This document shows positions 22,417 to 31,419 of a DNA stretch of 40,896 nt, piece by piece. A model generated the notes under the pieces. The model was not told the DNA's origin, made no database searches, and worked only from the letters and a program-made list of their open reading frames with translations. The position numbers and the translations under genes were made by a program. Positions within the stretch are counted from its first letter, which is position 1, and each line of letters starts with the position of its first letter. This DNA comes from Candidatus Fermentibacterota bacterium (GTDB lineage Bacteria > Fermentibacterota > Fermentibacteria > Fermentibacterales > Fermentibacteraceae), in contig PDSZ01000021.1 of assembly GCA_002748705.1 (NCBI GenBank), positions 1 to 40,896 on the forward strand, in the 5' to 3' direction.

Positions 22417-23451
22417 TCAGTTAACCACCGCCACCGGCGCATCATGAGCCAGAGAGTAGTGACCGCCTGTAATTACAGTTTCACCCTCTGAAACATTGTC
22501 CATAAGTGCCACCATACCTCTGCCTGAAGCTCCAAGCGTTACATAACGCCAGTCTGCACGGCCATCCAGAACCACAAATACAACAGCTCTGTTGTCTCTG
22601 AAGAGAACTGCCTGTTCAGGAACAACAAGAGAACCAGGGTGTTCAGCAAATACTATCTCAGCTCTGGCAGTGGCTCCAGGGCGCAGGTCAGGCACATGGG
22701 GAACGGTTACCACAACAGAGCCTGATCTGAACCCGGGATCTATCACAGGTGACACAGAACGGACTTCCCCTGCAAGAACAGTATCGTTAAGGGATGGAAT
22801 GGTTACAAATGCCTTGAGACCAGGCGAACAGAGAGCCAGCTGCCTCTCATCCAGATCAACTTCAACCTGAAGACTCCAGGGGTCAACAAGAGTACCAAGT
22901 GAACTGCCTGGATAGACTGTCATGCCTTCCCTTGCGTTAAGCTCTGAAATAACTCCGTTGAAACCTGCTGACACAGCACTGTTACCGTACTGTACCCTTG
23001 CGCTGGAAAGATTTGCCGCAGCTGCCTCAAGGCCGGTGGTCTCCCGGAGCATTCTGCGCACCTCATCTGTAACCTGACCGCGATAGTTGTCAATCTCGAA
23101 CTGATAGACAGCTTCAGCATTCCTGTACTGACTGTTAGCGGCAGAGAGGTTGGCAGCATGCTGACCGCTTGCCACCCGAAAAACAACTGCACCCTGGGAA
23201 AACTCCTCACCCTCAAAAGCAGGAGCCTGAACCACCTCTCCCTGAATCTGGGCGGTGAGAGGCTGGGTTCTGGTGCTGGAAACCCTTCCTGTTGCACTTA
23301 TAACTTCGAAAAGAGTATCGGACACAGCAACAGAAGCGGAGACCGGCAGAGGTGACGGTTCCAGTGTCTCCGCCTCCATTTCATCCTCTTCACCGCAACC
23401 GGTGATGACAAGGAGACCTATCAGGAAAAATGGGCTAATCTTCCGGAACAT
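22417..23451 (-). CDS. RND efflux periplasmic adaptor (membrane fusion protein), lipoprotein
   Basis: This 344-residue HlyD/AcrA-type adaptor links the inner-membrane pump to an outer-membrane channel. The signal MFRKISPFFLIGLLVITGCGEE has lipobox VITGC, so it is lipid-anchored. The order is a half-lipoyl motif (AQIQGEVVQAPAFEGEEFSQGA), a shortened alpha-hairpin (about 95-150), the second half-lipoyl motif (GVISELNAREGMTVYPGSSLG), then beta-barrel and membrane-proximal domains (RPGATARAEIVF, VPEQAVLF). It starts inside the end of the second permease gene (17-base overlap) with a strong GGAGGAGG site. It is the last gene of the efflux operon. Confidence 0.93.
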   Translation of the reverse strand: MFRKISPFFLIGLLVITGCGEEDEMEAETLEPSPLPVSASVAVSDTLFEVISATGRVSSTRTQPLTAQIQGEVVQAPAFEGEEFSQGAVVFRVASGQHAANLSAANSQYRNAEAVYQFEIDNYRGQVTDEVRRMLRETTGLEAAAANLSSARVQYGNSAVSAGFNGVISELNAREGMTVYPGSSLGTLVDPWSLQVEVDLDERQLALCSPGLKAFVTIPSLNDTVLAGEVRSVSPVIDPGFRSGSVVVTVPHVPDLRPGATARAEIVFAEHPGSLVVPEQAVLFRDNRAVVFVVLDGRADWRYVTLGASGRGMVALMDNVSEGETVITGGHYSLAHDAPVAVVN

Positions 23452-26400
23452 GTTCTTTCCTCCTCCGGGATGTGATCTGAATCAGCGCAGGCAGTGTAAT
23501 CAGCACCAGCGGTGTTGAAATCACCATACCGCACACAACTGTGAAAGAAAGGGTTCCCCACAGGTCCTGGCTTGATATGGGCCAGAGTACCAGAGGAAGA
23601 AGCCCGAGCACAGTTGTAGCAGTGGTTTGAAGTATGGGTCTCAGCCTCTCTTCAACAACAAGGTCCACAGCCTTGCGCAGGTCCATACCCGCTTTGTTCT
23701 TTTTCTCAAAACTGTCTATCAGAAGTATTGAATTGTTCACTGCAATGCCTACAAGAAAGACGCTTCCCACATAGGCTTCAGGGCTGAACACCCTGTCGAA
23801 AATCCAGAATCCGGCGACAACTCCCACAAGCGCCATAGGTATCACAGCCAGTACATAAAAAGGAGCCTTAAAGCTCTCAAAAACAATTGCTGTAACAGCA
23901 AATACTGCCAGCACTGCAAGAACCACCAGAAGGTTCATATCGATACCTTCCTCCTTCTGAAGCCATTCAGGGAGAAAGGTGGTGTCCTCGTATACCCTGT
24001 AGCCGGAGGGCAGATCAAGACTGTTCAGCAGTGAATGCCTGAACCTGGCAGCCATTCTCTCTGCGCCCATGAAGGAATAGGCCACATTTCTCACATACTC
24101 TCCGTCTTCCCGAATAATGTTGCCCTGCACACTGAGAGTATCTACAGTGACAATGTCGCCGAGTCTTGTAAAGCCGTCCCTTGTGACTATTCGGCTTTCC
24201 AGTATCTCGCTCATCTCCGGATCCTTCTGTCCCTCAAGGCGGAAAGTAAGATCAGTTGTTTCATCGGCGATACGAACCTGTGACCCGTAACCGCCTGCAA
24301 AGTTATATGTAAGTGCCATCACCAGCTGATAGGGATTGATTCCCAGATCAGCCAGCTCTATTCTGTCAAAAACAATTGCAAGCTGGTCGCGGTTCACCGA
24401 CCTGCCGTTCCAGTTGATGTCCACTTCCTCGACTCTGGGGTGTCTTTGAAGCAGCTCCCGAAGGTTGACTGCTATTCCCTTAAGGCCCTCGTAGTCGAAG
24501 CCTCTAAGCTCAACAGTCTGCATCATTCCTGCGCTTGAGTTGCTGCGCCAGTAGCTCTCCGGACTGATGCCGGCAACATAGACACTGCGGGTTCCCCCTA
24601 CAGTTGTGGCATACGCCTTTGTCTCTGCTTCTGCGTTGAGAGCCATGCCGTTAAGGAGAGACTCCTGGTTAAACTGGGAATAAATTACACATGACTCTCC
24701 ATAAACAGTTGTTCTTGTGGAGATGATACCATCTTGATAAGCTTCAATTATTCGCTCAAATTTCCTGGCAATGTCGTCGGTTATCTCCCGGGGAGTTCCA
24801 GGGGGAAAGGTAAAACTGATATAGAGATAATCCCCTGATCTGCGGAAATTCCATGTCTGACCGTGTTCCACTTCAGCTATGAGAACATAGACTGCACCGG
24901 CAACAAGAATGGTGGTCAGAATCACCGGGATCAGCGGTTTGTGATGCATTACCGAGACTATTCTGCTCAGGGTCTTATCCCATTTTCTTTTACGGTACCA
25001 GTTGCCTTTCTTCCAATGGCCTGCTATGGAGGGAACAAATGTCAGGCAGACCGCATAGGAGGCAAGCAGTGTTGCCGCTACAGTGAAAGCAAAAGGCCTG
25101 TAATAGATTCTGAGCACCCCTTCGCTGGCAAGAAGAGGAACGAACGCCACAAGGGTGGTAAGAATACCGCCAAGAACAGGCACGGCAACTTCCCCTGCCC
25201 CTGTTCCTGCCGCCTGCAGAGCAGACATACCCTGCCGCCGTCTGAAGGAAATAGCCTCCATCACCACAACTGCTCCATCCACAAGCAGCCCGAAGGCTAT
25301 GGCCAGAGCGCTGAGGGTAAGAACATTGATACTGTACCCTGCAAGGAACACCGCTGTAACTGCCAGGGCACTGCTGAAGAGAATGGAGCTGAGTATCAGC
25401 AGAGTGGTAACAGGGCTGGGATTCAGAAGAAAAAGAATCAGCATGATAAGCCCAAGGGAAACAAGCGCACGCCATGACAAAGCGTTCAGATCATCGGTTA
25501 TTGCCTCGGTGCCATCCTCTATAAGATTAAGCTCAATTCCCTGGGGAAGCTGGTGCTGAAGCTCCTCTACTCTGTCTTTTACAACAGCCGCGACTCTTAC
25601 TGCGTTGCTTCCAGGTGTTCGGTCAAGTTCCATGGTAATCTGATCAAGACCGTTGTACCTGAAAATCACTCCTGAATTGTCTGAGTAGCTCTGATAGATA
25701 CCGTGGGAGATGTCACCAAGTGTTACAAAGTCGCTTCCTGCCTGCTTAACCACAAGCTGCTCCATATCCCGAAGAGACATGGGCACTGAAGAGACTCTTA
25801 TAACAGCCTCAAGCCCTGTGGTATCAGTTGCCACACCAACATTTCTGTCTACTATGCCGTTTCGAATAGAGGAAGCCACCTGGGCAAGGGTAAGATCCAG
25901 AGACTGGAGGGCTTCCATGTCAATGTCTATCAGGACTTCTTCTTTGCCAAGCCCCTCTACGATAACAGAACTGATTCCGTCAACCCCTTCAAGGGCAGGC
26001 ATAATCACATCTTCAGCCAGTCCCTTGAGAATTGACTTTTCTGCCCCTGTTACTGCGTAAACAAGAAAACCCTCGCTCTCCATCTCCCTTGGCACAGCCT
26101 GGGTGATGGTACTGGGACTGACTGCATTGGGAAGATCGTCTCTTATGATGGACATCCGTTCAGTAAGCTCCATGGATGCCACATCCATATCGGTACCCTG
26201 ATCAAAGGAGACTGTGACAAGGCTTCTTCCCTCACTGGAATTGGAGGAAACCTCACGGACATCCCGAAGCTGTCTTGCTGCTTCCTCTATGGGCCGTGTA
26301 AGCTGCTCGCATACTGCTTCAGGGTCTGCTCCGTACCATGAGGTGCTTACATTGAGTTCAGGAAGTGTTGTGTCCGGTGATCCCTCAATAGGAATACGGT

Positions 26401-26482
26401 AGAGACTTACAACCGCAAGTCCCAGAAGAGCAATGTATATAATTGCCGTTCCTCTGGGTCTTTTAAGCAGTTTTTCTATCAT
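23435..26482 (-). CDS. RND-family efflux permease (second pump gene)
   Basis: This 1015-residue protein has the usual RND plan. TM1 follows MIEKLLKRPRGTAIIYIALLGL, a first large periplasmic loop contains the IPIEGSPDTTLPELNVSTSWYGADPEAV region, and TM2-6 include GLLVDGAVVVMEAI. A second loop and TM8-12 contain GSVFLVGIAVNNSILLIDSF. The acidic GLLVDGAVVV motif corresponds to the TM4 proton-relay region. Substrates are probably hydrophobic drugs, lipids or metals, but the sequence does not decide. Its ATG overlaps the stop of the first permease by 4 bases, so the two pumps are translationally coupled. They are paralogues, not copies: the N-termini and loops differ throughout. Confidence 0.95.
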   Translation of the reverse strand: MIEKLLKRPRGTAIIYIALLGLAVVSLYRIPIEGSPDTTLPELNVSTSWYGADPEAVCEQLTRPIEEAARQLRDVREVSSNSSEGRSLVTVSFDQGTDMDVASMELTERMSIIRDDLPNAVSPSTITQAVPREMESEGFLVYAVTGAEKSILKGLAEDVIMPALEGVDGISSVIVEGLGKEEVLIDIDMEALQSLDLTLAQVASSIRNGIVDRNVGVATDTTGLEAVIRVSSVPMSLRDMEQLVVKQAGSDFVTLGDISHGIYQSYSDNSGVIFRYNGLDQITMELDRTPGSNAVRVAAVVKDRVEELQHQLPQGIELNLIEDGTEAITDDLNALSWRALVSLGLIMLILFLLNPSPVTTLLILSSILFSSALAVTAVFLAGYSINVLTLSALAIAFGLLVDGAVVVMEAISFRRRQGMSALQAAGTGAGEVAVPVLGGILTTLVAFVPLLASEGVLRIYYRPFAFTVAATLLASYAVCLTFVPSIAGHWKKGNWYRKRKWDKTLSRIVSVMHHKPLIPVILTTILVAGAVYVLIAEVEHGQTWNFRRSGDYLYISFTFPPGTPREITDDIARKFERIIEAYQDGIISTRTTVYGESCVIYSQFNQESLLNGMALNAEAETKAYATTVGGTRSVYVAGISPESYWRSNSSAGMMQTVELRGFDYEGLKGIAVNLRELLQRHPRVEEVDINWNGRSVNRDQLAIVFDRIELADLGINPYQLVMALTYNFAGGYGSQVRIADETTDLTFRLEGQKDPEMSEILESRIVTRDGFTRLGDIVTVDTLSVQGNIIREDGEYVRNVAYSFMGAERMAARFRHSLLNSLDLPSGYRVYEDTTFLPEWLQKEEGIDMNLLVVLAVLAVFAVTAIVFESFKAPFYVLAVIPMALVGVVAGFWIFDRVFSPEAYVGSVFLVGIAVNNSILLIDSFEKKNKAGMDLRKAVDLVVEERLRPILQTTATTVLGLLPLVLWPISSQDLWGTLSFTVVCGMVISTPLVLITLPALIQITSRRRKEHVPED

Positions 26483-29475
26483 TGGTGTTTTCTCTCCTGA
26501 ATGAATGCCATGTAGAGCACCGGAACAATCACAAGTGTAAGAAGAGTAGCCACTGAGATACCTGCAATAACAGCAATGGCAAGAGGCTGCCTCAGAGCTG
26601 CCCCTTCTCCGAGACCTATGGCCATAGGCAAAAGCCCCAGAACTGTAGTTACAGTTGTCATAAGTACAGGTCTGAATCTGTCCCTGCCTGCGTCAAGAAC
26701 CGCCTGTTTTACCGAAAGACCTTCCTTTCGAAGCTGAGTAATCCGCTCAACCAGAAGGATACCGTCATTAACCACGATACCTGACAGTATCACAAGACCG
26801 ATACCGGAAAGAGCGTTCCAGCTCTGACCGAAAAGAGCCAGACCGAGAACCACACCGGTGACCCCAAGGGGAACGGTGAACATGATAATGAACGGCTCAA
26901 TGAACGATTCGAACTGAACAGCAAGAAGCACATAGACAAGCGCCACTGCCAGAACAGCTGCAAGTATCAGGCTGGATGTGGTTCTGTCCATCTCCTGAAT
27001 TTCAGCGCCGGTTCGAAGCTTCACAGGGATTTCTGCAAGTGCGGAGCCTGCAAAGTCTGTGATGGCTGATGCGGTGCCTGCCATGTTGGTTCCGCTGCCC
27101 TGTATTCTTACACCTACTGCCCTGTTGCCCTGATAGTGCTCAATGTATCCCGGCGTCTGCCTTACTGTGGAGTGAACTATTCTGTCCATCTGCAGAAGGG
27201 TTCCGTTAATGCCTATGGACCGCTGCATGAGAGAATCAACAGGAATACCTTCACCGCTGCCGGCAAGGAGCATTACATCTATCTTCTCGTCCTGTCTGTA
27301 GTAGGTTGTTGCCACTATTCCCCTTGAAAGACTCTCAAGGTAATCGGCCACATGGTCTGCACTTACCCCCAGAAGCTCAAGGAGCTCACCGTCAGGTCTG
27401 ACAACGATCTCGGGTTTTCCAGGCAAATAGCTAATCTCAGCACCTGAGACTCCCTCAATAAGGGAATCGGAAAGTTCAGCCAGTTTCAGTGCAGCCATAA
27501 GGTCGGTTTCAATATTCTCCCCTTCCATATACACGGTAAAACCGCTGCCTCCGCCGAGAATCTCACCGAGCAGTGTTCCCCTGGGCCCTACATTAAGAGG
27601 AAAGCTGAACATCCGGTTCCACGCATTTCTGATGGGTATAATTGCCTGAGCAGCTTCTTCAGCAGATGCAAACTCTGCAACGGTAACGGCATCTACACCG
27701 TTCTCCGCCCTGACTCCGACCCTTCCGCTGGTCCACAGGCCGCCTGCATTTCGGGATGTTTCGCCAACTGAACAGGAAAGGTCAACAAGGTTGTGCATGG
27801 AGGTACCTTCAGGGGCACTGAATGACATTTCAAGCTGATCCGCAGGGGTATCAGGAAGGAGCTGCACAGGCAATCTCGTTGCGCCGAATAAAGCTGCTGC
27901 AGTTATCAGAAGTGTTATCAGCAGAACCCTTTTTCGTCTGGAAAGTATGCGGTTCATTCTGGCTGCGTACGCATCCTTCATTCCGGAAGTGACATCCTTA
28001 CCCTTTCCTGTGCGGCTTATTCTGGCCGCCAGAGAGGGAATCACCGTTACAGCCACAAGAAGACTGGCAAGCAGTGCCGATCCCACTGCAAGGGCCTGAT
28101 CCCTGAAAAGCTGGCTTGCTATTCCTTCCATGTACACAACAGGGAAAAAGACGATAATAGTGGTGAGTGTACTGGCTATTATGGCCGGCCCCACTTCAGA
28201 AGTGCCTTTCGTGGCAGCCTCTCTTTTTCCGTCTCCCAGCTCTCGTCTTCTGTATATGGCCTCCAGAACCACAACTGCGTTGTCTACAAGGAGCCCTATA
28301 CCAAGAGCCAGACCGCCGAGGGACATAATGTTTACTGTAACACCGGCGAGATAGAGAAAGAAGAGTGCAAGCGCTATGCTCAGCGGAAGAGAAAGCCCGA
28401 GTATGAGAGGGCTCTTCCAGTCTCTAAGGAAGAAGAAGAGCACTCCAAATGCCAGAAGGGCGCCGAGAATAAGAGCCTCTACCACTCCGCCGATTGATTC
28501 CTCTATGAATTCAGCATCATTCTGAATAACCTGCAGTTCCATTGATGAATGGGCCTGATTCAGCTCATCTGCAATCTCCCTGACCTGATCTGCAACTTCA
28601 ACGGTGTTTGCTTCAGCCATTTTCCGAACACGAAGAATAATGGCCCGCTCACCATTGTAACTGGCCCACTGAACAGCTGGTTTCTCCGCTATGTAAACAT
28701 CTGCTATGGAATGCAGAAGAAGAGGTGTTCCCCCCAGAGTACCCACAACTGTGTTACGGACATCGTCCAGGGACTCGAACTCACCTTGCAGGGAAAGAAA
28801 GAACTCCTTCTCTCCGTCACGAACCTGACCGCCGGGGGAAACCGCATTAGCCCCTCTGATTGCTGCTGCAATGGTTGCAGGGTCTATACCCAGTTCCTCA
28901 ACAACTCCGTCTCTGAGCCTTACGAAAACAGCAGGCTCTGCTTCACCGTCAATCTCACAGGCGGCAACCCCGTCTGCCTGCTCAATTCTGGCAGTTATTA
29001 CACGCCTGGCAAAGTCGCTTATATCTGTCCAGCTTCCGTCCATTACAAGAAGAATCTCCATGAAGGGTCTGGAGGAAGGATCGTAGTCTACGATTGTTGG
29101 TCTGTGGGCAGCATCAGGAAGGGACCAGCTTGCAATATCGAGCTTCTCCCGAACTTCAAGCCTGGTATAGTCCATATTGGCTCCCCAGTGAAACTCCAGA
29201 GTAATTCTGCTCATGTCTCCATATGATCTGGATGTATATGACCGAAGTCCTCTGACCCCTGCCAATGCCTCTTCAAGGGGGTCTGTAACAAGCCTCTCAA
29301 CCTCATATGGGCTTGAAGAAGGATATCTGGTCTCAATGGTTATTCGGGGATACTCCACTGAAGGAAGAAGGTCTACAGGCATCTGTAATACAGCAATAGC
29401 TCCGAGAATGGCAGCTACAACGGAGATAACCGTTACTGCAACAGGCCTTGTAACGGCGGTAACGGATAGCTTCAA
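26479..29475 (-). CDS. RND-family efflux permease (first pump gene)
   Basis: This is 998 residues from a TTG at 29475 (AGGGGGA 6 bases upstream), giving the family-typical start MKLSVTAVTRPVAVTVISVV. A GTG at 29493 is in frame but has no ribosome-binding site. The architecture is the 12-TM, two-loop AcrB/CzcA type, with VDLLPSVEYPRITIETRYP after TM1, GIGLLVDNAVVVLEAIYRRR in TM4 (the conserved Asp in LVDNAVV), and VLAVALVYVLLAVQFESF and GIVVNDGILLVERI in the second half. It heads the three-gene efflux operon; no outer-membrane TolC-like gene is present. A permease pair plus one adaptor resembles the MdtBC layout, where the two permeases assemble together. Confidence 0.94.
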   Translation of the reverse strand: MKLSVTAVTRPVAVTVISVVAAILGAIAVLQMPVDLLPSVEYPRITIETRYPSSSPYEVERLVTDPLEEALAGVRGLRSYTSRSYGDMSRITLEFHWGANMDYTRLEVREKLDIASWSLPDAAHRPTIVDYDPSSRPFMEILLVMDGSWTDISDFARRVITARIEQADGVAACEIDGEAEPAVFVRLRDGVVEELGIDPATIAAAIRGANAVSPGGQVRDGEKEFFLSLQGEFESLDDVRNTVVGTLGGTPLLLHSIADVYIAEKPAVQWASYNGERAIILRVRKMAEANTVEVADQVREIADELNQAHSSMELQVIQNDAEFIEESIGGVVEALILGALLAFGVLFFFLRDWKSPLILGLSLPLSIALALFFLYLAGVTVNIMSLGGLALGIGLLVDNAVVVLEAIYRRRELGDGKREAATKGTSEVGPAIIASTLTTIIVFFPVVYMEGIASQLFRDQALAVGSALLASLLVAVTVIPSLAARISRTGKGKDVTSGMKDAYAARMNRILSRRKRVLLITLLITAAALFGATRLPVQLLPDTPADQLEMSFSAPEGTSMHNLVDLSCSVGETSRNAGGLWTSGRVGVRAENGVDAVTVAEFASAEEAAQAIIPIRNAWNRMFSFPLNVGPRGTLLGEILGGGSGFTVYMEGENIETDLMAALKLAELSDSLIEGVSGAEISYLPGKPEIVVRPDGELLELLGVSADHVADYLESLSRGIVATTYYRQDEKIDVMLLAGSGEGIPVDSLMQRSIGINGTLLQMDRIVHSTVRQTPGYIEHYQGNRAVGVRIQGSGTNMAGTASAITDFAGSALAEIPVKLRTGAEIQEMDRTTSSLILAAVLAVALVYVLLAVQFESFIEPFIIMFTVPLGVTGVVLGLALFGQSWNALSGIGLVILSGIVVNDGILLVERITQLRKEGLSVKQAVLDAGRDRFRPVLMTTVTTVLGLLPMAIGLGEGAALRQPLAIAVIAGISVATLLTLVIVPVLYMAFIQERKHQ

Positions 29476-29549
29476 GCTGGTTCCCCCTCTCACAAGTATG
29501 TCATTTAAGATAATACCGGAAATTAATGAAATGACAGTCCGTTTGCCAG

Positions 29550-31025
29550 TTAATCATACAAACTGAATACAATAGCATGCCTCTTCACCAGACCAGTTTC
29601 CATCATTTCGCCTTTCTTCCTGTACTCACAAACATTGAATCCATCTATAAGGCCTGAAATCGGAGCCCTCCAAATATCATTGATAATCCATACATCACCT
29701 CTGCTGTTCTCCAATACTTCCTCCAGATAATCAGATGGGGAAACATCTGCGCGCACACTATCCGGAGCAAAAGGATCCCTGCCTCTGTGGGCATGAATAG
29801 GAATATCCGAAGACGAGTAGTACTCCCAGGCCAGTGCAGTGGACTTGCCGCCGAAAATTATAACTTCCTGGCCTGGAGAAGCAATTGAGTCCACATAATG
29901 TACAGCCTCTCTCCAGTTGCTTCTGTGGTAGGGGAATTCCTTCATGTGATAATAGGGCACCAGAGCTGCGCAGCAAAGAATGAGAACAGCAGGACCTGTC
30001 CACCTGAACCTCAAAAAAAGCCCCGCTGAAGAGATTGAGACAGGTATCCACAAAACAGCCATCTGTCTGGCAGTAGGATCATCTCCGATAAAGAGAACAA
30101 AAGGAATAACCAGAGCAGGCAACAGGAATCTCAGTCCCGGAAGCTTCCATTTCCTCCAGAATAGCAGGGGCAGGATCACCGTGGAGAAAACAACGGCAAT
30201 ATTGACAAAATACGCTGACAGCATTCTGGGCCGTTCAAGAAGGTTTGCAGAAAGGACAGGAAGAATACCGCCTGGAATTATTCTCAAGAATTCTGATACC
30301 GGCCTGAGGCTGAAAAGTCTCTCCAGACCTATCTGCGCTCCAGCTGAAACCATTCTGTGGTGCCTTGCTGCAAATTGCTCTCTGAACCGGAGGAATACCG
30401 GCAGATAAACCAGAGCCAGAAACAGCAGAAGAACAAGAAACTTCAAAAACGGAATTCTCTCTCGGGAAGGAACTGAAAAATACAGCACAGAGGCCATCAT
30501 GATACTGAGAAGAAAAATATGCTGAGACATCAGACCCAGAATACCTAGAAATACCGCTGAAATGTAAGCTTTTTGCGAACCCCGCCAGGCAAGATCAGCA
30601 GAATCTGCGAACCACAGAGAGAGCGCTGCATTCAAGCCATATACCCAGCACTCCTGCCCAAGAGATACAGAATATGGAGCCACAGCCCACAGAAGCGCAG
30701 CCATAAAACCACCCTCTTCAGATATTCTTCTGGAAGCAAGCCTGTAAACCGGAATAACTGCCGATGCCGTCACAAGGGCTATAAACAGCCTGAGACCGAT
30801 TTCTCCACTGCCGGCAGCAAGGGTTGAGAGTTTTATAAGCACAAAGGATAGTGGAGGATGAGGTGTGCCTGAGCTGACAGCATTCAGCATATCCATCCAT
30901 TCCATTCTGGATGCACCCCACGCAAGGCACTCATCTATCCAGAGGCTTTTTCTTCCCAGGAGAAAAAGCCTTGTAAAAACAGCAGCTGATGTGAGAATCG
31001 TAAGACGAATTCTTCTATTCATCAT
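29550..31025 (-). CDS. GT39-like membrane glycosyltransferase (PMT/ArnT fold)
   Basis: This 491-residue polytopic protein has about ten hydrophobic segments in the N-terminal two thirds and a soluble C-terminal region. The first periplasmic loop carries D31-E32 in SLWIDECLAWG, the acidic motif of GT-C enzymes that use polyprenyl-phosphate sugars. His-Pro-Pro (TPHPPLSFVLIKL) follows, as in ArnT/PMT proteins. It would transfer a sugar to a protein or lipid on the outer face of the inner membrane; donor and acceptor are unknown. Its start overlaps the end of the ArfB-like gene by 11 bases. The efflux operon begins 74 bases after its stop. Confidence 0.85.
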   Translation of the reverse strand: MMNRRIRLTILTSAAVFTRLFLLGRKSLWIDECLAWGASRMEWMDMLNAVSSGTPHPPLSFVLIKLSTLAAGSGEIGLRLFIALVTASAVIPVYRLASRRISEEGGFMAALLWAVAPYSVSLGQECWVYGLNAALSLWFADSADLAWRGSQKAYISAVFLGILGLMSQHIFLLSIMMASVLYFSVPSRERIPFLKFLVLLLFLALVYLPVFLRFREQFAARHHRMVSAGAQIGLERLFSLRPVSEFLRIIPGGILPVLSANLLERPRMLSAYFVNIAVVFSTVILPLLFWRKWKLPGLRFLLPALVIPFVLFIGDDPTARQMAVLWIPVSISSAGLFLRFRWTGPAVLILCCAALVPYYHMKEFPYHRSNWREAVHYVDSIASPGQEVIIFGGKSTALAWEYYSSSDIPIHAHRGRDPFAPDSVRADVSPSDYLEEVLENSRGDVWIINDIWRAPISGLIDGFNVCEYRKKGEMMETGLVKRHAIVFSLYD

Positions 31026-31419
31026 TGATATCCGGTTTCTTTCTCAGCTGTTTCATTTCTGAACGGCGTTTCTTCAGCTTGAGCCTCTTTTCCCTGGAAC
31101 TCCTTGCAGGCTCAGTGGGCTTTCGCTCCGCCTGCTTGAAAGACGCTTCTCTTAAAAGATTCTCAAGTTTCTTCAGCGCAGCCCTCTTGTTCATTTCTCT
31201 GCTTCGATGCTCTCTGGCCTCTATTACAATCTCTCCTGAACCGGTGAGCCTGCTGCCGGCCAGTTCACAAAGTCTGCCGACCACTGATTCATTCAAATCA
31301 GCCGCAGATATTCTGAATCGGAGCTGTACAGCGGTTTCAGTTTTGTTCTGATGCTGCCCTCCCGGACCTCCTGCTCTAAGCCAGACCCATGAGATGGCAG
31401 CTTCAGGAACCTCCCTCAT
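31015..31419 (-). CDS. arfB: ArfB-type peptidyl-tRNA hydrolase (ribosome rescue)
   Basis: This 134-residue protein releases peptides from ribosomes stalled at the end of broken messages. It carries the release-factor GGQ motif (residues 20-22 in RAGGPGGQHQNKTETAV). Its catalytic domain is short, and its C-terminal tail is very basic (KRLKLKKRRSEMKQLRKK), the tail that ArfB threads into the empty mRNA channel. The length matches ArfB/YaeJ (about 140), not full RF1/RF2. Its ATG shares one base with the TGA of the preceding zinc-ribbon gene (TGATG), so translation is probably coupled. Confidence 0.93.
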   Translation of the reverse strand: MREVPEAAISWVWLRAGGPGGQHQNKTETAVQLRFRISAADLNESVVGRLCELAGSRLTGSGEIVIEAREHRSREMNKRAALKKLENLLREASFKQAERKPTEPARSSREKRLKLKKRRSEMKQLRKKPDINDE

